A stretch of DNA of 64,000 bases. Source: Anarhynchus alexandrinus (taxonomy: Eukaryota; Chordata; Aves; Charadriiformes; Charadriidae). The stretch spans positions 1,316,638-1,380,637 of the forward strand of contig VUYV01000068.1 in assembly GCA_008711295.1 (NCBI GenBank), given 5' to 3'. Made by a program: the position numbers and the translations under genes. Below are positions 25,301 to 35,850 of the stretch, in pieces. Numbering within the stretch: the first letter of the stretch is position 1; every line of letters begins with the position of its first letter. The notes under the pieces were generated by a model. That model made no database searches. It had not been told where the DNA came from and saw only the letters and a list, made by a program, of their open reading frames with translations.

Positions 25301-26357
25301 AGAATGACAAATACACAAGGAAACATTAGGTTTTCTGGGGCAGAGGAAGAAGGCAGACAAACCACTGAAGTAAAACAAAACCTTTGAAGACTTTTGTTCT
25401 GTAACATCTTGTATTTGGCTTTTATTTGTAAAAATTAACTGTGAGGAGTGGAGATGGTAAGTGGGAGCGCGTCTAAAAGCACTCACTCTGTATTGATGCA
25501 ATAAGCTGCTGGGAGAGACTTCCAAATCAGCACCGTGCTGGACCCCAAAACGCACGTGGGTGGTGCTGGCAGGCCAGGCTGCTCCGTTGCTTGCCAGGTG
25601 GGGAAAGTGAAGCAGAGGAAGGTGACAGTCACTTCTAGCTGCCTCCCAGCTCAGTTTGCGATTGGAGTAATCCAGGATGCACTTAATGTCAGCTATGTGG
25701 AAAACATTTGTAAGAAATTAGAAATTTGGGTAACCAAAGTATTTTTGGTTAATTTAGATCATTACCTCCTTGGTTGTTGGTATACACACATACAGCTTGA
25801 TTTTAGCAAAGCATTCATGGGAACTGTCACAGTAAAGGGATGTATTGTAGGACATATATTGGAGTGGGTGTGTTGGTGCGTTCCTGGAATAAAGTGGTCA
25901 GTCTGGTCGCTGTGAGTTAAGGCCAGCAGTGTCAGATGGTGGTACCTGATGTTACCCCCAGTGAGGTAATACTTAGTTACTTTAGATATCTGACATTAAA
26001 CCTCGTTTTTGCAGAGGCAGCAATGGTCCAGCCATCCTGCCTTCCTAAGTGCTTATTAAAGATGGCAAGTGCTGCAACGCCGGTGTCTTTGTTGCTCTTC
26101 ATCCGCAGCATACGGACATCTTCCTCGTATCAGCAGAAGTTAAGGCTAAAGTTGTGCCAACCTACCACAGCTTGGCACCGAGGGCAGTGCCGGCTGCTCT
26201 GGTTAGAGACCTCCGGGGAATCAGCAGGCAGCGACAGGCACTCGCCCAGCTGGAGGTGCCTCATGCTGCCCATGGGCAGGGGGCTGCACCTGGTCCTCAG
26301 GTTGGCTTAACCCCGTGAAATAGATAGCACTGGGAAGTGGCAAAAACTGACACCGTG
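16374..26357. other. No recognisable gene; AT-rich intron-like DNA
   Basis: Only short, unpersuasive open frames occur. AT-rich stretches include a TATATA-type patch at about 18645-18680, and a T-run lies near 23131-23142. A segment near 18440-18530 shares short phrases with 43490-43545 and is listed separately. A weak reverse-transcriptase-like match near 25790-25830 is discussed under findings. No RNA gene was recognised. Confidence 0.65.
18440..18530 (+). repeat. Probable ancient interspersed repeat fragment
   Basis: It contains gatgagattgat, then about 25 bases later tctccattgacta, then gagaaag. The same order and similar spacing recur at 43490-43545. The core ccattgacta..g resembles a widespread sauropsid repeat phrase, the near-palindrome ccattgacttcaatggg. 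Only the core is preserved, so the family and the strand of origin are not certain. Confidence 0.35.
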
Positions 26358-26398
26358 CAGTCATAGAGTCATCCAGGCTGGACAGGCCCTGAGGAGGT
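26358..26398 (-). mobile_element. Short CR1 3'-end remnant, reverse orientation
   Basis: The plus strand reads agtcatagagtcatccagg followed by ctggacaggccctgagg. This matches the reverse complement of the CR1 tail (atcatagaatcat, then ggttggaaaagacc) at about three quarters of positions by eye. The region coding for the reverse transcriptase is absent. The match is short, so a small chance component remains. Confidence 0.5.
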
Positions 26399-29300
26399 AA
26401 TTTTCTCCTTGGATATAGGGGACAGGAAAGGGGTCTTAGTTTTTTTGCATGGTGTGCATGTGCGTGGCTTTAGTGCCTGTGTGATTTGGATGAGGTCTAG
26501 TAGCACACCTTTAAAAGAAGGGGACCCGACACTGGGGCTTGGGACCTTCCCTACCTAGAGCTGTCACAGTGTCTTCATCTGGACCAGCAACATTCCTGCT
26601 CTTCCAGTCCTAGGATTTCCCTCAGGTGCGTTCCAGGTTGATGAATTTATGGTGGCTTAAATGCTGACGAATGACTGATTGCCAACATGAAACAGATGCT
26701 TCTTGTGATATTATGCTAGAATTGGACCCTGCTTTTGAGAACAGAACGAATGCGTTAAGCCCTTTCATTACTTTTGCCCTCTTGAGAGATAAAATGTCTG
26801 CTTGTCTTCTGGAAGACTGGCCAGGATGTGTGATTGCTTGTGACATATTGCTCTGATTTTGCTCATCACTGCAATCTCACCTCACTTTGCAGAGTTTTAG
26901 GTACGTGTTGTTCTATGCTGAAAATCTATTTGATTTGGGAAGAATGCAATAGAGGTTTATCACTGTTCTTTACTTTATTAGATGATCGTGCTGGCAGGTT
27001 GCCATAGCTGCAGGTGCCGAATAGTCAGAGCTCTTCCTTTTCCATGAGGACTTCAACTTCTCTGTCAAAAGAAAGGAAATATTTTTTCTTCTGTCATTTA
27101 CAGCAGTAGTTTGCATCATCGTTACTGAAGAATATGGGGCAAGAACACAGGAAGTGATTCACCAGTGAGAAACAAGTATAAAGACAATTTAGAAAACTGT
27201 CATTTACATAGACTAATGGAGAGGTCTGATTTTATACTGTTTTACACCTGCATTATTTGCAGAAAAGAGTTCTATAAAGATGCAAGGCCTTTTATTCTCT
27301 GTTATTTTCTTCATACAATGTTATATTTTTCCAGTTCCAAGTTGCACTGGTTTAACGAATACTTCAGGTTTCTGAAGCTTATTTTGTTCTATGGACAGTA
27401 AGTGACACAGCCATAATGATAACAGCCTTCTTGAAGTCATCGCTCTGTCAGAGTTGCCCTGAGGGAAACATTTCAGATCAGTGACTAGTGAGCTTTACCG
27501 TCACATTAACCAAAAAGTCACAGCCAGTTTGAATTTGCACTAATGCAAATCAGAAGTGAACCAGCTTTACACCAGTGTGACTTTAGTGCCGAGCACACTC
27601 TTAACCTGTTTTTTCCCACATGGACTGCTCTAATATGCTCTCTTATTTTCCTCTTGTAGTAAAATAAATCCACATTTCTGTAGGAAGTCCTTTTGTATAT
27701 ACAGTTACCAGGCATGTTATGTTAACTCATTGCATGGATAAAATCAACAGCTAGTCTCTTGCGGTTTGCGTTCCCTGACACAGGATGTATTTCTACCAGC
27801 ATGCTCAAGATGTGTTAAAGTGAGCATTCTTGAGCAGATACATCAAGTCAAGTCTATGCTCCAAACCGATTCAAGAGGTGGGTTTCAATCCTTGATGTGG
27901 TTTAGTTTGTAAAAAAAGCAGACATGATGCTAGGCTTTAGGAGGATGGCTAGGAACTTTTTGCTAAAGTAGAAATGATCAAGAAAATAGCTACTCAGTCT
28001 CTCCAGGGTTTATAGAACAAACAGTGGTGGAAATATGGAGATTTTATTTCCCCCCACTCTATTTCACTAGTTTTAGACCGCTGCCTTAGATGAAGCCATC
28101 TTTTGATAATATTAATGAAGGAAAGATTAGAATCAAGCTAGATTTCCCTTCTAAAGTAAACTTTACTATTTCTTGTAGAATAAAGCCAACAGGAACTTAG
28201 TGGGGAAGGTGATATCAAAATCTAGCCCTGGAGAGTTTATAAAGGTAAAAGAAGCCGCCACCAAAATGCAAGTTCTTGTCACACTGAAATAAGGAATCCA
28301 AAAGAACATGAGCTGAAGGGGAAAATAATTCGCAATTAAGAAAGCAATTTCAGTTTCAAAGAATTTGATCGTTTTGAATGAGTGGTCTCATTTCTTTTTA
28401 ATTATGGAGATTGTATTGGAGAGTTTTTCCTAAGCATCGTGAGTCCTACAATGTATTTCAGATGGGAAGCTGATTGATATTATATTGCTTATGTCTGAGG
28501 TGTGAACTTTCTGCCTTTTTTTTTTTTTTTTAAATCAGCAAATCAGTTAAACACTGACTTACTAAGAGTGACTTTCAGACTGGAGAAACCAGAAACATCA
28601 GTCCTGTGCTGATGAGGCATCGCCCCTGCTCGTTTGCCTCTCGTGGAGCCCCAGAGCTGCTTCCCTGGGAGCGGGTGCAGCAGCCGAGCTGGGCATGGGC
28701 CGTTCGCATCCCGTAGGCAGCCACCCAGAGACTCACCTCTGGAGGAGCTGAGCCCCGGCTTCGGCTTGAAACTCACCAGATTTCCCTACTTTCGTAAAGC
28801 CAGGTGCGGTGGAGCTTGCTGGTTTTCAGCTTTGGCTTCACTGACTCTTTCCTCTGGGTCCTGAGGAGTCTTGTATTTCAGCTCAGCAACACTGACCCCT
28901 CTTCCAACTGCACTGCCGCTCCCCTGGGATGTTTCTTACAGCTCCGTTTCTTCTCTGGAGACTGGATCACTGCACTCCTCTCCCACTGCCAAAACTCTGG
29001 GCTTCTCACTGACCTGGCTACAAGGGTCCTGGCCCCTGTTCAGCTGCCGTCTCCCTACAATTTCTGCCTGTGACGAGTGTCTAAGGTTCCCATTTTCTGA
29101 TGACTGAAATGGTACATTTTCTCCACAAACCATCTCACTGGTGCCAAATGCCCCTGTCTACACACCCTAATTGTAAGTGCTACAGGCCTGTCAGGTCTTG
29201 CACATCTGAAGCTTTGCACCTTGAGAGCTCTGAAGTGGAAAGAAACAAGTCTGTTATTAATGGACTCTGCTTTCCCCTCCAGAGCTGATTCTTCTGGATG

Positions 29301-31700
29301 ACCTACTGCGGCATTTCTCTAATCTTCCAGCTCGCCTTCATCACTGATTTTCAGACGTACGAGTCCATCGGCTTGAGTGGTACGTGTTTGAGAATCTATG
29401 GATATTTCTTAGCAAGGCTGGAAAGAAGGGCAAGCAGGCCATGGCTGCAAGGTTATAGAAGGAGGAGTTGGGAAGATATCTTAATTACTTATGTTCATTA
29501 AAATGGGGGCAGGAGGTATTTTATCTACATAGCTGGTCTTTTAAGCGATTGTGTTCACAGTCTTTGTTATGAGATACGGAAATTTGCATGACATCTGTCT
29601 GCCCAGGTGTCATTGGATGACAGCCTCATCCCAGTGATCCCCTTCTTCTGTATGCATTTGCTGATAAGTCCTGCTGGTGAAGGTAAAAAGGTAAAGACCT
29701 TCTGAATGCAGAGGGGACTGACTACATAGCAACAGGAACAGAGCATCATAAATCAATCTTTCCTCAGGAAAAAAAAAAATCCCTCTGCAGACTTCAGCCT
29801 GCTAGAGAGGAAGCATAAATATCTTTTAAATACAGGAAGCAGATCACGTTTCTGGAAGAAACTGTTCTCTCCAGAGTTTATATGTTACAGATCTTCTTTC
29901 ACATAAGTTAATGTAAAGCTGGGCTAAAATTGGTATAAGTGAGATCAGGCCCTTTGTCGTAGGCTGAGATATTTATAAACAGCTTTGTCTTCAAACAACG
30001 TGGGCCATCCATCATGTGTCTCAGCCTCAGAAAGTAGTGCACAGTTCTGAGGAGCAAGGCTGGAGCTGAGCTTGCTTTGGAGGAGGCATTGTTCAAAGAA
30101 AAATGTCTTCTTTGCTCAGCAAAATTGTTCTGATTTCCATGGTACCACACCGAGCACGTTCTAAAGGGATTGTTTCTCCCCATTAACCTTCGCCGGTGCT
30201 GCTGCTTCATCAGCTGCATGAGAGCTCTTATTGCCTCAAATATATTAAGCTACATATTTCTCCCTGGCAAGCCCAGGTCAGCTAAGGAAACCAAAGGAAT
30301 TCAATAAGTTAAATTTTGGAAGGAAATGTGTCATGGCCATTAAAAAACGAACTCCCTACAGAAATATACTTCCAGCAGTGAGCTCCGAATGAGCTGTAGG
30401 AAGAGATATTATTTATTACATGGACAAAGAAACAGTGAAAATTAGGTCGAACTACGAAACCATAAGGCACTTTGACCAGCAAAAACTGGGTAGAAAGTGG
30501 AAATGCAAGTATTTGAAAATTGGTATTCTGAATAGGAATAAAAGTTTTAAAAGTATTGAAATGGAAATTCCTGCTTAAAATTCATTTGAAAATATTTAAT
30601 CGTTTCATTCTGGTCACATTGCAATAGTTTAATATCAATTAATAAACATAATGCCTCAGTATTTTAAATAGAAAGTCAAAATAACCAGCTTAAACGTAAA
30701 CAGTTTTGCCTCACAAAAACAATTTGGCATTAACAGAATGGAACAGCTGATGTAAATGCAAAGCTGTGGAAATTATTTATTTATGCTTTCACTTATTCGT
30801 AACCTGGCCCAGATCAACGCACTCCCTTTAAAAGTTTCACTTCTGGAGAAGCTATAAAGAAACGTTTGGCCACCAAATATTTTTTAACCAACACTTGGGT
30901 AATAATTATGACCTGGCAGCGTGCGGGAGGCTCGGGGTGTTCCTACCAGCAATCCAGCTGCTCCCGATGACTCGGTGAAACAGCGCTTCTCGTGAACGGG
31001 CCAGTGTTAGGCACCCTCTCACCAGTTTGAGATTCAGCCTCACGGCTGCCCTTCCACAGCAGTAAATCACAGTCCAAATTGTTTTACTTTCTGCAAACAT
31101 ACGTCATCTTTTCGGGCCTTCAAAATTACGCAGACTTGCAATAACTAAATGTCTGGCTCGGCTTTGTTCTCTGTGTTAGAGCAAAACACAAGCAACCCAG
31201 CTTCCTTTCTGTTAGTTAAAGTTTACTCTTTCCTATAACTGTGACAATTAACAGGACTCATAAAAACACATCCTGCAGGTTGCTGGGACTTTAAATAGTA
31301 AATGTGATAATCCTCTTATATTTATACTTCTCTTTCTGAAAGGAAATCCTTGAATCTGTGGCAGTGCTCTCATTTTCCACACAGAAAGGACAAACAGTCA
31401 ACTAACCTTAGAAGCCAGGCTTACAAAACTGACCAAAACAGACTTTTGCTGAAAGAACGGGGAAAAAGATAGTTTGCAAACCCCTCCTTCTCTTCCTTGC
31501 GAGTAGGGATACTGAAGCCCTGGGCTAGGTCTCCTCTGTTCTTTTCCAGGGAAGATGATCTTCATGGGAACAAGGCATATGAGATGTACAATAAGCAGAG
31601 ATAAACCAGTACATGTTCCGTCAGATTTTAATATGGATCTTTTCATATGGGTAATTTACTCCAAGAGTCTATAGAATTAAATATGCTGTATCTGCCCTTT
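26399..31700. other. No recognisable gene
   Basis: No open frame shows known motifs. A T-run lies at about 28516-28531, and a moderately GC-rich stretch with some CG dinucleotides at about 28615-28760. The stretch 27540-27590 contains ctttacaccagtgtgac, and 29925-29955 contains gataagtgagatcaggccc-like phrases (taagtgagatcaggccct), both typical of old sauropsid repeats. Otherwise nothing stands out. Confidence 0.6.
29925..29955 (+). repeat. Fragment of an ancient interspersed repeat
   Basis: Contains attggtataagtgagatc followed by aggccctttg, a phrase resembling the ancient-repeat motif at 5315-5330 (gaggatctggccc). The short length prevents a family call. Confidence 0.3.
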
Positions 31701-31704
31701 TCCC

Positions 31705-31767
31705 TTTTTTTTTTTCTCTTTTTTTAACATGCCATAAAAAGTCATTTTAAGAACTTATTGCTTTAAT
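31705..31767 (-). promoter_or_regulatory. Possible polyadenylation signal and A-rich tract downstream of the minus-strand ORF
   Basis: On the minus strand an ATTAAA hexamer (31767-31762) lies about 195 bases after the TAA at 31962. It is followed some 37 bases later by an A-rich tract (31725-31705, two A-runs of 7 and 11 broken by GAG). ATTAAA is a common variant poly(A) signal. If the ORF upstream is a retrocopy, the A-rich tract could be its inserted tail; if it is a normal last exon, the tract is just genomic sequence. Confidence 0.3.
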
Positions 31768-31834
31768 AGATTTTATAGGATCTTCTGTAATGGAAATATT
31801 ATTTTTTCTGTGGCGTTGTACCATAATGCTTTAG

Positions 31835-31950
31835 CACATTTTTAGTCTGTCTTGCACTTCAGTTTTACTACCTGCAAAATGGAAATAACGTGTTACTTCT
31901 TATGAAAAGCAGTATACAAGGAGCAGTATAAAAGACCAAGATATTAGTGC
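31835..31950 (+). mobile_element. Possible MIR/CORE-like SINE, 3' part
   Basis: The phrase cacttcagttttactacctg followed by caaaatggaaataa corresponds to the MIR-type phrase cagtttccccatctgtaaaatggggataa. The end, gcagtataaaagaccaagat then attagt, corresponds to gctatataagagctaggtattattat of sauropsid copies. The tRNA-derived head is not recognisable. It lies immediately beyond the stop of the minus-strand ORF at 31962, so if that ORF is an exon this SINE would be in its 3' UTR, in antisense. Confidence 0.45.
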
Positions 31951-31961
31951 TCTTCCTGTTT

Positions 31962-32428
31962 TTATCCGTCTTGACGCAAGCGTTCAGCTAAATATAAAGT
32001 GTCGTGATAGATTGTTTCCATAGCTGGAGAAAATGGTGATGGAATCAAGGGTTTCTTTGAATTTCTTCTTCTTGGCCGAGCCAGAGTCTTGTTTTTCTGA
32101 GGGCACGGGGATTCCAGCTGGTCGGTGTCCTTGCCTGCGGTGCTGAGCTCCCTTCCGCTCAGCACGTAGGTGCAGAAGTCCCTTTGTTTTAGTTTTTCTC
32201 GGGACTGTGCGCCTAGTGTTGTCCTGACTCTGATCTAGTGTTTCTTGGCAGCCTTCTCCCTTAGCTTCTCTGTTTCTTTTTGTGCTTGTAATTGATACTC
32301 AAGCCTTTGCAAATGGAGAAACCTTTCTGCACACATGTGCCTTTGTTTTGGGTGATCTGGGCTTGCTTGTGGGGCAGGGGGTGCCTTGGACTCGCTCTCT
32401 CGTTCCGTAAGGGCTCTCCTGGAACTCT
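31962..32428 (-). pseudogene. Candidate terminal exon (unrecognised protein), interrupted by one in-frame TAG
   Basis: Reading leftwards from 32428, the frame is open to TAA at 31962 except for one TAG at 32237-32235. The first part (about 63 codons) is rich in E, K, Q and R and ends in a likely helical or coiled-coil stretch (LEYQLQAQKETEKLREK). After the TAG the frame stays open for 90 codons and includes REKLKQRDFCTYVLSG and a basic run ARPRRRNSKKP. Codons 32180-32090 are strikingly G/C at the third position (GAC TTC TGC ACC TAC GTG), as in real avian exons. A splice acceptor is plausible before 32428 (pyrimidine-rich, ending TACAG). It could be a decaying gene or retrocopy, an exon with a TAG sequencing error or polymorphism, or a coding region ending at the TAG. 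The protein was not recognised. Confidence 0.4.
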
Positions 32429-32974
32429 CTGTACTCTGTGGTAAACGACGGGCAGCAATTATGCCCAACCTTTAGCACCGTTTTAAGAGGATAATGATAC
32501 CTATTGTGAAAAAAAATTATCAGTGATACCGCTGTAGCATCTGATCACCTAATTGCATATTTCATCTTCTGCTCATATAAATAGGAGCCATGAAAGAAGT
32601 ATAATTAATATTGCAGCTAAGAAGATGTTCTAGCGGCTGTAATTAGGGCTGGATAAATTGTTAACTGTGAATAAATAATCCAAAGTGTTCTTGATCCTTT
32701 TGGTTTGTGAATCAATTAGGGAGTTCTAATTTCTCTCTTTTCGTCTCTTTCTTTCTCTTTTTCCCCTAAATGTAACTGTTTACTGATTAATGTGTCAGAA
32801 AGCATCAAACTTTTGTGGTGTTCAAATTATCTGCTTCATGGGGTAGAATTGCGTTACCAAACTGCACAGTGCTGGTGAGTAAAACTTTCTGAAAAGCATA
32901 ACAAATTAAAAAAACATCAGTAACAGGAGGGGATGGGTGCAAATCCTCAGGAGGTGTGAAATCTGAAGACCTAC

Positions 32975-33046
32975 CTTCAGCTGTCCTTGGCGTCTTTGCC
33001 AGCATGGGAGAGTGAGCGCTGGTCTGTGTTCTCAGGGATTCCCAAG
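32975..33046 (-). CDS. Candidate internal exon, 72 bp, phase 1-1
   Basis: On the minus strand this segment is open and reads AWESLRTQTSAHSPMLAKTP and onwards to RTAE. It is followed by a good donor (AAG|GTAGGT at 32974) and preceded by a weaker acceptor (TTCACCTTAAAG). Its length is a multiple of three, and both ends split a codon after the first base, so it joins in frame to the candidate exon at 33791-33758 upstream and to the segment starting at 32428 downstream. The frame runs open past the donor to 32805. No protein family was recognised. Because splice sites were chosen by eye, chance agreement is possible. Confidence 0.3.
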
Positions 33047-33757
33047 CTTTAAGGTGAATGGACTCTCATGTCAATAAATAGCAATTAATAGCAGAGATGT
33101 GTGTGGTCAAGGTGAGCTATGTTTGGAGTTTAGGTGAATGTCCATCACTGCTACTGGCCTGGATTGCTACTGTTCTGCATTTTGTGTTGGCATTTCTACC
33201 AGCACAGAAAGGATCGTGTATGGTGGTACAAAAAGGGAAAGTAATTTTTACAAGCTTTCGTATCTCAGTAAGGTCCACGACAGTGAAGAATTGGGCTGCG
33301 CCACCACAGCATTTGCTTTAGGTCTGGTGCACCCAGCTTGCATACAGACGCTGCATCATGTTGGGATTTTAAACTCAGCTTATTCTTTTTTCTCTACTTT
33401 TGTCTTCTAAAACTGTCTAAACCACCAGTTGCTCAAAGGAAAGGCACACAGAAGGGTATTCCAAATCTACTGAAATATACTGAAAACATTTCCTAAACTG
33501 TTATTGTTTTGCCACAGTGAACCCATCCCTCCGGTGATTGCTCTGAATGGATGATTTGAAACCACTTAAAAACAACCATTGCTTCAGACAAAATTTAGTC
33601 TGCAAATGCTCAGTCAGTCGCGACTCCCTCATTTTCCCCAATTTCCCACAAAGGTGAGATTTCAAGCAACCTGCGCACAGCATTGGCAGAAAAATCATAG
33701 AAGGCAGTTCACAAGCTCCAGCTGTCACTTGGGAGGGCTGGCTTGTCGGCAGCATAC

Positions 33758-33791
33758 CTTGGATTTCACTGTCATTAAGTGCCAATTGGTC
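33758..33791 (-). CDS. Candidate small exon, 34 bp (unrecognised protein)
   Basis: The minus strand shows a strong acceptor (GCCTTCTGCATCTCGCAG) then DQLALNDSEIQ in frame 0, then a donor AAG|GTATGC. The exon ends after one base of a codon, which fits the two-base start of the 33046-32975 segment. The same frame is open further upstream (to about 33858), so a longer exon with another start is also possible. Supported only by splice-like sequence and phase. Confidence 0.25.
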
Positions 33792-34211
33792 CTGCGAGAT
33801 GCAGAAGGCATACTGTGGCATTCTGTTTGTTGTTGGAATTGTTGATATAAATTGACTAACCCTCTAATTACCCAAATCTTGGGACTAATAATTTACATAC
33901 TTTATTTTGCACTCAGTAAAATATATTTGAGACCCAGAGGAGCACAAACTCTATCTACTTAAATGCCAATTTTGAAAGCCAGAGGCTAACTACAAGTACT
34001 TCAACGTATGTGCGGGGGTGTCAGAAGCATTCGGGCTCAGCCTTGAGCTGACTAAGCTGAGTTTGCAATTTAGCCTAGAGCTTATCTCCTGCTTTTGGCA
34101 GCAGTGGCAAAATTTATGATCTGTCCTGGTGACATTGGAAACACCCTCATGAACTTGTCTGAATTGTTTTGTTAGCTTTGCAAATTCATGGCTGAAAAGA
34201 TCAGGTCTCAC

Positions 34212-34248
34212 CTTGAAGAAAGACCAGAACAGATCACATTTCGAGGTT
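34212..34248 (-). CDS. Candidate small exon, 37 bp (unrecognised protein)
   Basis: On the minus strand a pyrimidine-rich acceptor (GGTATTTTTACAG) is followed by 37 bases reading TSKCDLFWSFFK after one leading base, then an excellent donor (AAG|GTGAGA). It would join in phase to the frame-0 start at 33791. The frame also continues open through the donor to 33990 (SHEFAKLTKQFRQVHE and beyond, about 96 codons in all, no ATG required), so a read-through coding reading competes with the exon reading. Confidence 0.2.
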
Positions 34249-35122
34249 CTGTAAAAATACCGAGAGAGTAATCGTATTTTTTATAAGAGAGGCCAGACAG
34301 GCTATTCTCCGGAGGTAGGCAGGATATTCTCAGGTGGTGGGACAGGTGGTGAGAGATGCTAGTTGTATTGATCAAAGATATTGTGACAGAGAAAACCGAT
34401 AGAGTGGTTTCTTTGCCTGACCCGTGTTCCTTCCTCCTTAATCTAAAGCACCAGCACTGCTACATTTGGTATTCAGATATAAATGTTTATTGACTCTGAC
34501 ATGATTACGAGCAAGGGAATGGTTTGAGACCTGACCTTCGCTACAAAGGCTGCTGGGAAGTTCAGCCTGAGAGATCCATCATGTGCACCTTTAAACCTCA
34601 GCCACCCTGCAACGCACACTGAGGCCAACTCAATGAATCAAATGAAAACAAAATCAAAGCGGAGGGCAGGGAGGATCATTAATACCATCTTGGTTTCCTT
34701 TACGTTGGCATACTTAACATTTATATGTAAACATGCATTTGTTGACATATTCTAAATAACTAACATATGAAAAATATCTGCTGGGCGGGTGGTGAGCCGT
34801 ACCATGCCAACAAAGGGGTGGCAAAATACAATACCCACGTTATTCATTTGCTCGTCTTGTCCTTCCGAGGTGTCCTGTCCTTGCCCTAAGTTGTAGTGGG
34901 GGGATTGTTTCACGTGCCATCTAGCATGACATTCCTAACAGCAGGGAGCAAATTAAAAAATACCACTGCCAACAGTGTTTAGCCATTACTGCAATATGAA
35001 TATCTAATATGCTTTCATGGGAGGTTTGGGGGTGTGATGCCCCATATACATAAATGCGAGTGTGTGTATGTCTGAGCATTTAATTAAATTACACCAGTAA
35101 TCTGACAGGATTTTTTTTTTTT
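34249..35122. other. No recognisable gene
   Basis: Unremarkable AT-leaning sequence between the last minus-strand candidate exon and the young CR1. A T-run sits directly at the CR1 5' boundary (about 35111-35122), which may be the insertion target of that element. Confidence 0.6.
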
Positions 35123-35747
35123 GGTGGACCTGCTGGGAAGTAGCTCTGAGGAGAAGGATTTGGGAGTCCTGGTAGATAACAAATTGTCAATGAGCCCGCA
35201 ATGTGCCCTTGTCGCCAAAAAGGCCAATGGAATCCTGGGCTGCATAGGAAAGAGTGTGGCCAGTAGGTCGAGGGAGGTCATTCTCCCCCTCTACTCGGCA
35301 CTGGTGAGGCCACAACTGGAATACTGTGTCCAGTTCTGGGCTCCCCAGTTCAAGAGGGACAGGGAACTGCTGGAGAGAGTCCAGCGAAGGGCAACCAAGA
35401 TGATTGAGGGATTGGAGCATCTCCCTTATGAGGAAAGGCTGAGAGAGCTGGGACTCTTTAGCCTAGAGAAGAGAAGGCTGAGGGGAGACCTTATTACTGC
35501 TTATAAATATCTAAAGGGTGGGTTGAAGGAGGATGGAGCCAGACTCTTCTCAGTGGTTCCCAGTGACAGGACGAGGGGCAATGGGCATAAGTTGGAACAT
35601 AGGAAGTTCCGTTCCAACACACGGAAAAACTTCTTTACAGTTAGGGTGACGGAGCACTGGAACAGGCTGCCCAGGGAGGTTGTGGAGTCCCCTTCTCTGG
35701 AGATTTTCAAGACCCGCCTGGATGCAGTCCTGAGTAATGTGCTCTAG
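35121..35747 (+). CDS. CR1 ORF2 C-terminal fragment (reverse transcriptase thumb and C-terminal region)
   Basis: A 208-codon frame without internal stops. Recognisable CR1 ORF2 blocks in order: [15 protein letters not shown] (about residues 10-25), [20 protein letters not shown] (about 49-70), [19 protein letters not shown] (about 88-106), [20 protein letters not shown] (about 107-127), DRTRGNG (about 149-155), [18 protein letters not shown] (about 180-197), ending DAVLSNVL. These follow the polymerase palm, so the catalytic aspartates are missing: 5' truncation removed them along with the endonuclease. There is no true start; the frame simply opens at the truncation point. It is a dead fragment of a mobile element and not a host gene. 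Confidence 0.95.
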   Translation: MVDLLGSSSEEKDLGVLVDNKLSMSPQCALVAKKANGILGCIGKSVASRSREVILPLYSALVRPQLEYCVQFWAPQFKRDRELLERVQRRATKMIEGLEHLPYEERLRELGLFSLEKRRLRGDLITAYKYLKGGLKEDGARLFSVVPSDRTRGNGHKLEHRKFRSNTRKNFFTVRVTEHWNRLPREVVESPSLEIFKTRLDAVLSNVL

Positions 35748-35848
35748 GCAATCCTGCTTTAGCAGGGGAGTTGGACTAGATGATCTCTAGAGGTCCCTTC
35801 CAACTCTGAAAATTCTGTGATTCTGTGATTCTGTGATTCTGTGATTTT
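35123..35848 (+). mobile_element. CR1 LINE, 5'-truncated, young copy with open ORF2 end
   Basis: About 725 bp of CR1 on the plus strand. It begins inside the reverse transcriptase, runs to the ORF2 stop at 35747, then the short 3' UTR (gagttggactagatgatctc, aggtcccttccaactctg) and a tail of four to five octamers attctgtg. The tail serves as the recognition site for target-primed reverse transcription in this family. The 5' end abuts a T-run. No copy of ORF1, of the endonuclease domain or of the YxDD catalytic region is present, so it cannot move by itself. The open frame suggests the youngest CR1 insertion in the window, useful for dating relative to the other copies. Confidence 0.97.
35812..35848 (+). 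repeat. CR1 tail octamer array (ATTCTGTG)n
   Basis: Four complete copies of attctgtg followed by a degenerate one (attttgat). This is the normal variable-length 3' terminal repeat of avian CR1 elements and marks the exact 3' end of the insertion. Confidence 0.95.
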
Positions 35849-35850
35849 GA

